Source of the DNA: Tulasnella sp. 424
Lineage: Eukaryota > Basidiomycota > Agaricomycetes > Cantharellales > Tulasnellaceae
Length of the DNA stretch: 64,000 nt
Reading direction: 5' to 3'
NCBI GenBank assembly: GCA_019633425.1
Contig: WSUB01000091.1
Location: 104,378-168,377 of the forward strand
Shown here piece after piece: positions 59,465 through 64,000 of the stretch. The notes beneath the pieces were generated by a model. That model had not been told where the DNA came from. It ran no database searches and worked only from the letters and a program-made list of their open reading frames with translations. A program made the translations under genes and the position numbers. Position 1 is the first letter of the stretch, and each line of letters opens with the position of its first letter.

Positions 59465-60189
59465 TGGAGTGGAGGTGGAAATAGTGTACGAGAACTTATG
59501 CTGAAACACATGACGGAGATAGAGTCTTATTTATACTCGTAAGTCACCAGAGAGCCTTCTGGATTCACGATTCGTCGATGTTTGCAGTGGAACCTCGAGT
59601 TGGCCTGGGGAAGGACCCCCGGTGGAGATTTGCCTGCGTCTCTTACAATCGCTGACTCAAGCAGACCTAAGCCTCCACCTATCCTCCCAATATGTCATTC
59701 TCACCGAGGTCCCTGGCGATATCTGAGCCAAGAATTTCGAAGCGGAAGAATTGGGGGGAAAGGTGGAGGCTTACCTAATCTCTGATGACGCGACCAAGCG
59801 CAGTACCTGTGGTTTCCGCCCGGGGCACCACTTTTAGTCCGTCTCCATCTCGCCATTTTTGTTTGAATTTAAACCATTATGGCAATCAACGTTGCGATTA
59901 TGGGACACTGGATACCTTGGTGAGCCGCTTGATCCTTTGACGACGCGAGGATTGCGAGTTGAGGTGGCATGGAAGATCTCCCCGCACGGCTACTTCGCTG
60001 TTATCACATCCACTCTCCCCTCGCTTTGTGCACCGAGTCTGAGAAGGAATACATCAATATTTTACTATTACATTGGTTTTGCGCTGGTTATACAGAAAGA
60101 TGAGCGGTGTGGCGATGGGTGAACTATGCGTATTGTAGTGCAATCACTAAGAAGCAAACCTTTACACTATCCTATGGGCCCTCATGACG
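59465..60189. other. Spacer between the NmrA-like gene and G3
   Basis: Holds the NmrA-like promoter (TTATTTATAC near 59527-59537 could serve as TATA on the minus strand) and the G3 3' flank. 59970-60010 weakly matches the G1 flank. No gene. Confidence 0.45.
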
Positions 60190-63009
60190 TCAACGTCGCC
60201 CTTGCCCCAGCTCATTCGGATTAAACTCTGCTACATGGGCATACCGATCCCCTGAGAGATTCAACCGTTCGTCTGATCGAACGGAGTCGCTTGAATCCCT
60301 CATAGCTCCTCTCACAGGCTGCAGGTCGATCGTCTCGCCGTCGTGATCGGACTTGTGTTCGTCAGAAATTCGTGCCACTGGCTCGCCAGAGTAAGCTTGG
60401 CCTTCTGGGTCGTGTATGCGACGGTGATGTAGAAGTTGGTCGAGATCTTGTGTCTGAGGCGCGAACATGTTGGGCTTTGAAATCGCCGCGCCGAGATCGA
60501 GGACGAAGTCGTGGAGGAAATCGGATGTTGCGAATGCACGTTGAACGGAGTCGGTGCTGTCTAGGTCAGGATACCTCCGCTTCACTTTACGACGTAAGGC
60601 TGGGCCGCCGAAGAGTGCCACGGCGAGTCCGAAAGGGGATATGTACTTTGAACCTGTGGGTCACACCGTCGCAGACGCCGTTTAGTGGCCGTGCAACACA
60701 GACCGCGAGGTCGTTGACGCTCACCGACCATGATGGCCATCAGAGGCCTCCCAAATAAAATACCAAATACAAGATCAAGAATGGTGTACAGACCACCTAC
60801 CGCGTATATTAGAACCTATTCTCACTTGCAAAGGTAGTGAAAAAGAAAAGCGACTAACCAGTGGAGCCAAGACCCGAGAGAATGTCGTATTCGCGGTATT
60901 GTTCCAATACATGATGCCCTATGAAGCCATACCCTTGATAGAAGGTGACAGTGGAGATATTTGGGTTCGTGATTGTGGTCGATTCAAGAGGCTGTACCGA
61001 GACTGTACGTCATATGAGTTAGAATGTCGAACGCCACTGTCGTTGAAACTTGACGGTTCTTACCAATAGGGTGGTATTTGAGCTCGTAAGGATCCTAGTT
61101 GAGCATTACTTCAGATTTGAGACGGCACAAGTGTGATATCATTCTCCTCCCAACTCACTGTGGCGATACCAAAAACATCGATAAAATTCAACCTCCTCAT
61201 CACAATCGAGTATTCTTGCACTTCAGCTCTCAAATGCTGCCCCATATGCATCCTGACGTAGCTTGGGTGTTGAAACCGAAGAACCGAGGGATAGTCCTTT
61301 GGAGCACCTGTGCTCTCCCAAACCGTGTCCATCCCGACCATCGCAACGAGATTCGAGATGTTAACCCCGTTAAGCCCGCTGATGAGCTCCCCCCAATCCA
61401 TAGTGACTGTGATGTAGGTTTGGGTGCTATCTACCCAGTCATGAGATCCCTTAGAGTACTCTGTCGGGGCGAGAAAATCTATGAAAGAAGACACGATAAT
61501 CAGCCCGAGCTGTGATTGGGCGCTAAGATTCATGTCGCACCCGGTAAACCACCAGGGCGAGTACAATTCCAAGTCCACATATAGTTAGGGGTATCCACGT
61601 TTTCGGGATTCCCCGCAAACGTGTAATTGCACTCCCCTTGAAGATCGTCGTAAGCGGATTGGTAAAACGCGGTTGGTAAGGCTCTGATACTCACGACTGC
61701 TTCCATCAGCATTGAAAACTTGTGTTGTGGGTCGCATAGGGAGTCCGTCAGGAACAAATCTCGTATTCACGGGATATACAGTCTATTCCGTTGACACGAA
61801 TGAAGTGTCAGGGACTGTGATCCATGAGCACATATGGAGGATGCTTACCCACGCGACCGTAACATTTTCCAGAGACATCGAAGGGGGTAATCTGTCCCAA
61901 AGACCGATCTCTCGTGCTCGGGTTGGCAACGAACTCACATCTTCGTTCAGTGGCAATTTGATGCACTGGATGATTCCGAATGCCAATAACCCCACGAGAA
62001 ACGACAGGCCAATGATCCCACGAGCAAAAGCCAACCAAATAGGCTCTACTCCAATGACTCTACGGAAGAACGTGTGTGTTGAGAGGAAGTTGTTTATAGG
62101 TCGATAGAAGCCCGATTGAATCCCCAAACCTCTCGAATAGCCTACCGCGAGGACTCGGATGGTAGATGCGGCTTTGTACTTTGCTGCACGAGCTGAGTCA
62201 ACCGGATCGGCAGGTGTGGGCCGACCGTACCAAGGGAAGTCCCGGACGCCCGTGAACCATACACGACCGTCGCGTTGGTCGATGGCAACAATGAGGAGGG
62301 AGAGGACGTAGAGGGAGCAAATTACCAAACTGAGGACGAGGGCGGCAATCTGGACAGCGAAATAGACCACACTAAATGTTCCGGTCTGATACTCTTTCCC
62401 GTCTGCAACAATGGGGTGGATGAGATCTAGGGAGGGGTGTAGTTGATTCGTTAGGAAGGGGAAGGAAAGCGGAAAACGGGCCCTCACATCCATTGAAGAC
62501 TGCGAGGCCGGTCACAAAGCATAGTTCAAACGCCGTTCTCGAGACAATAGTTCCTTTCCGGTATATATCCAGAAATACGCTGAGGAAGAGTCAGACGCTC
62601 GCTCGACCGCAAGTACGAATGCCGTCTCACAATAAAATCCAAATGGGACACGTCACTATGTATGCAGTAAACAAGCTGATCGTCGCCACTGTAGCAGCGC
62701 CAAACACATCAGCTACGTTCGTTCCGGACCGACCATGCCACCTTGCTCACATGTCACTGTACGACGTGATGACCAAGCTCCTTCTGTCACTTGATGAGCA
62801 GCCCAGAACGAGAGGCAGACCAAAGAGCAGAGTAGCTGAAGAAAAACAACATTGAAACGGGTGATTGTGAATGATTGCCCGTACCACCTAAGAAGGGAAC
62901 GCGTCAGTCGTTGAAAGTATTACAATAATAGTTAACATCACCATGATCTCAACCATTCTTCAGTAGTAGGTAAACCACCTCGGCGGGTCGCTTGCGAGGA
63001 GGGATCCAT
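60190..63009 (-). CDS. Multispanning membrane protein G3 (unknown function)
   Basis: Twelve-exon paralogue of G1/G2, ATG 63009 (MDPSSQATRRGGLPTTEEWL) to the stop at 60190. Each exon is open and junctions keep frame, though two differ in detail: exon 2 ends ACA-T before GTGAGC, and exon 3 starts after TACAG instead of CCTAG. The most diverged copy: it has an extra stretch in the loop (AGNPENVDTPNYMWTWNCT) and VFLDIYRKGTIVSRTAFELC in span 2-3. Spans include SVVYFAVQIAALVLSLVICS and IWLAFARGIIGLSFLVGLLA; the C-terminal tail again ends AEFNPNELGQGRR. Function unknown. Confidence 0.75.
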
Positions 63010-63289
63010 GTGAGTCGCTGCGGGGGGGGCATCGTAAAATTGTGTGATCGGAGGCTCCTTGAAGTAGTCAGGGGCAACGTTGGTGGTTGGGAAGAAAAAC
63101 ACTGCCTCGTGGGACATTGGGTTCGGCGAGATTTGGCCGAGAAGTCAATTTCTACAACTGGCTGGTCAAGGAGTCTTCTAATGACTCATTTCCTGAGTGC
63201 TATATGCTTCAAATCCTAACAAACGCAGCCGCCCGTTATACTTAGCGTTCCGCAGTCGGTACTGACTTCCAAGAGCCAAGCTCCACAGT

Positions 63290-63600
63290 CAGCTTACTGT
63301 ACAGGCGGTTCGGTTAGACGCTGACATCGATTATTACTGCCGTCCGTATATCCCGATTAGAAATGTGGGCGAACGGAGTGTGCTATTCGATCATCCCAAG
63401 AAATGCACATGAACCTGGGCCGGCGGTTTTGGAAGGGTGTGGTGCTCGGGTGGTTCACTTCCCTGACCGTGGTACAGCTTGGCTGAGCCAAGCCCTCGCC
63501 TTCGCCGAAACCCGAAGCCACCGGACTTCCGCGATGATCCCCGGGTAGCGACAATCTCAGCATTTATGTTCTAGTGCGATCGTAAATTTACGAATTTAGG
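63290..63600 (-). repeat. G upstream repeat, copy 3
   Basis: Diverged copy of the block upstream of G1 and G2 (AGCCCTCGCCTTCGCCGAAACCCGAAGCC-like tract near 63494-63520, TTCTAGTGCGATCGTA near 63569). Confidence 0.55.
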
Positions 63601-63799
63601 TTCGAGGTGTTTGGTTGGCTGGGGATGGCAACAACGTCCACCGGCGTCCAAACCAAATCTCCTTTACCGGCAAATTCCGGTCCCTGGCTTTCTCATCCTC
63701 GTTCCCCATCGCTCAGGTTCAGTCTTGACTAAAACCAGTTGATTCCATTACAAATTACGCATGACTAACTCGTGTACAATATCGAAATAATACGGAAAC

Positions 63800-63925
63800 A
63801 AAGATGGCCCATCATTCGGGAAGGAGTTGTTTATTCTCGGGGGACAACATCTTTCGTCTCTTCTACATACTCCCGCACCATCTTCCACTTCCACTCAGCT
63901 CTCCAGGATTTATGACCTCATGTCA
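63800..63925 (-). pseudogene. NmrA-like 3'-end fragment
   Basis: Matches the last exon of the NmrA-like gene (compare 58283-58395) in the same position relative to its G gene. It has small indels (CGGGGGACAAC against CGGGGGCAAC; CTCAGCTCTCC against CTGTGACTCCC) and the similarity ends near 63925. The window ends shortly after, but the break in similarity shows truncation. Confidence 0.7.
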
Positions 63926-64000
63926 CCGCGTGTCACCCTAAAATTCTCAGCTAGAGGAATACGAGGAAAAGGCTGTCTTCCTGTGGAATTTTCTAATTTG

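Overview
The window is nuclear DNA of a filamentous fungus, most likely an agaricomycete basidiomycete. Evidence: most genes are cut by short GT-AG introns (about 55-65 nt) with CTAAC/CTGAC-like branch sites; a stress MAP kinase with the TGY lip (HOG1) and an Spb4-type DEAD-box helicase can be rebuilt exon by exon; and the rest is families of F-box-like and membrane proteins typical of such genomes. Nothing looks prokaryotic. No tRNA, rRNA or CRISPR was seen.

Bases 1-31.2 kb and 34.4-46.6 kb hold 18 F-box-like/leucine-rich-repeat loci in four groups. Group A (seven loci, minus strand) and group B (five loci, minus strand) fill the left part. Group C (four loci) and group D (two loci) lie on the plus strand to the right. 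All intact members share one design: a ~70-residue F-box-like exon, a 55-64 nt intron at the same place, then a ~415-435 residue exon that opens with a D/E-x-W-x-R...HSK-type motif, continues with irregular leucine-rich repeats and ends with a WWP/LWP motif. Several loci are broken: B3 (2-nt deletion plus nonsense codon), A3 (nonsense plus 10-nt deletion), A6 (late nonsense), C3 (F-box deleted) and B5 (internal deletion). Partial copies, mosaics and repeated flanks show recent birth and death by unequal recombination. By family knowledge such proteins would be substrate receptors of SCF ubiquitin ligases; no target can be read from the sequence.

An intact 12-exon HOG1 gene (31801-33716, minus) sits between the A and C arrays, divergent from C1. 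Two HOG1 pseudogene fragments (near 4.0 and 13.6 kb) lie among the B units and share one nonsense codon, so segments carrying HOG1 were copied together with the F-box genes. A ten-exon GRDP-like (DUF1399) gene (9484-11974) and a decayed fragment of a relative (12.8 kb) also lie in the left part. A 272-bp MITE-like element with 40-bp perfect inverted repeats sits at 17 kb.

The right end (47-64 kb) holds SPB4 (47122-49897, ribosome biogenesis) and three tandem copies of a ~709-residue multispanning membrane protein of unknown function with a large glycosylatable loop. G1 carries a 1-nt deletion; G2 and G3 look intact. An NmrA-like NAD(P)-binding protein gene follows G2, and a decayed 3' piece of the same gene follows G3, so the G plus NmrA block was duplicated as a unit.

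A 98-N assembly gap at 26162-26259 is flanked by identical 79-bp sequence and is almost certainly an overlap that the assembler did not merge.
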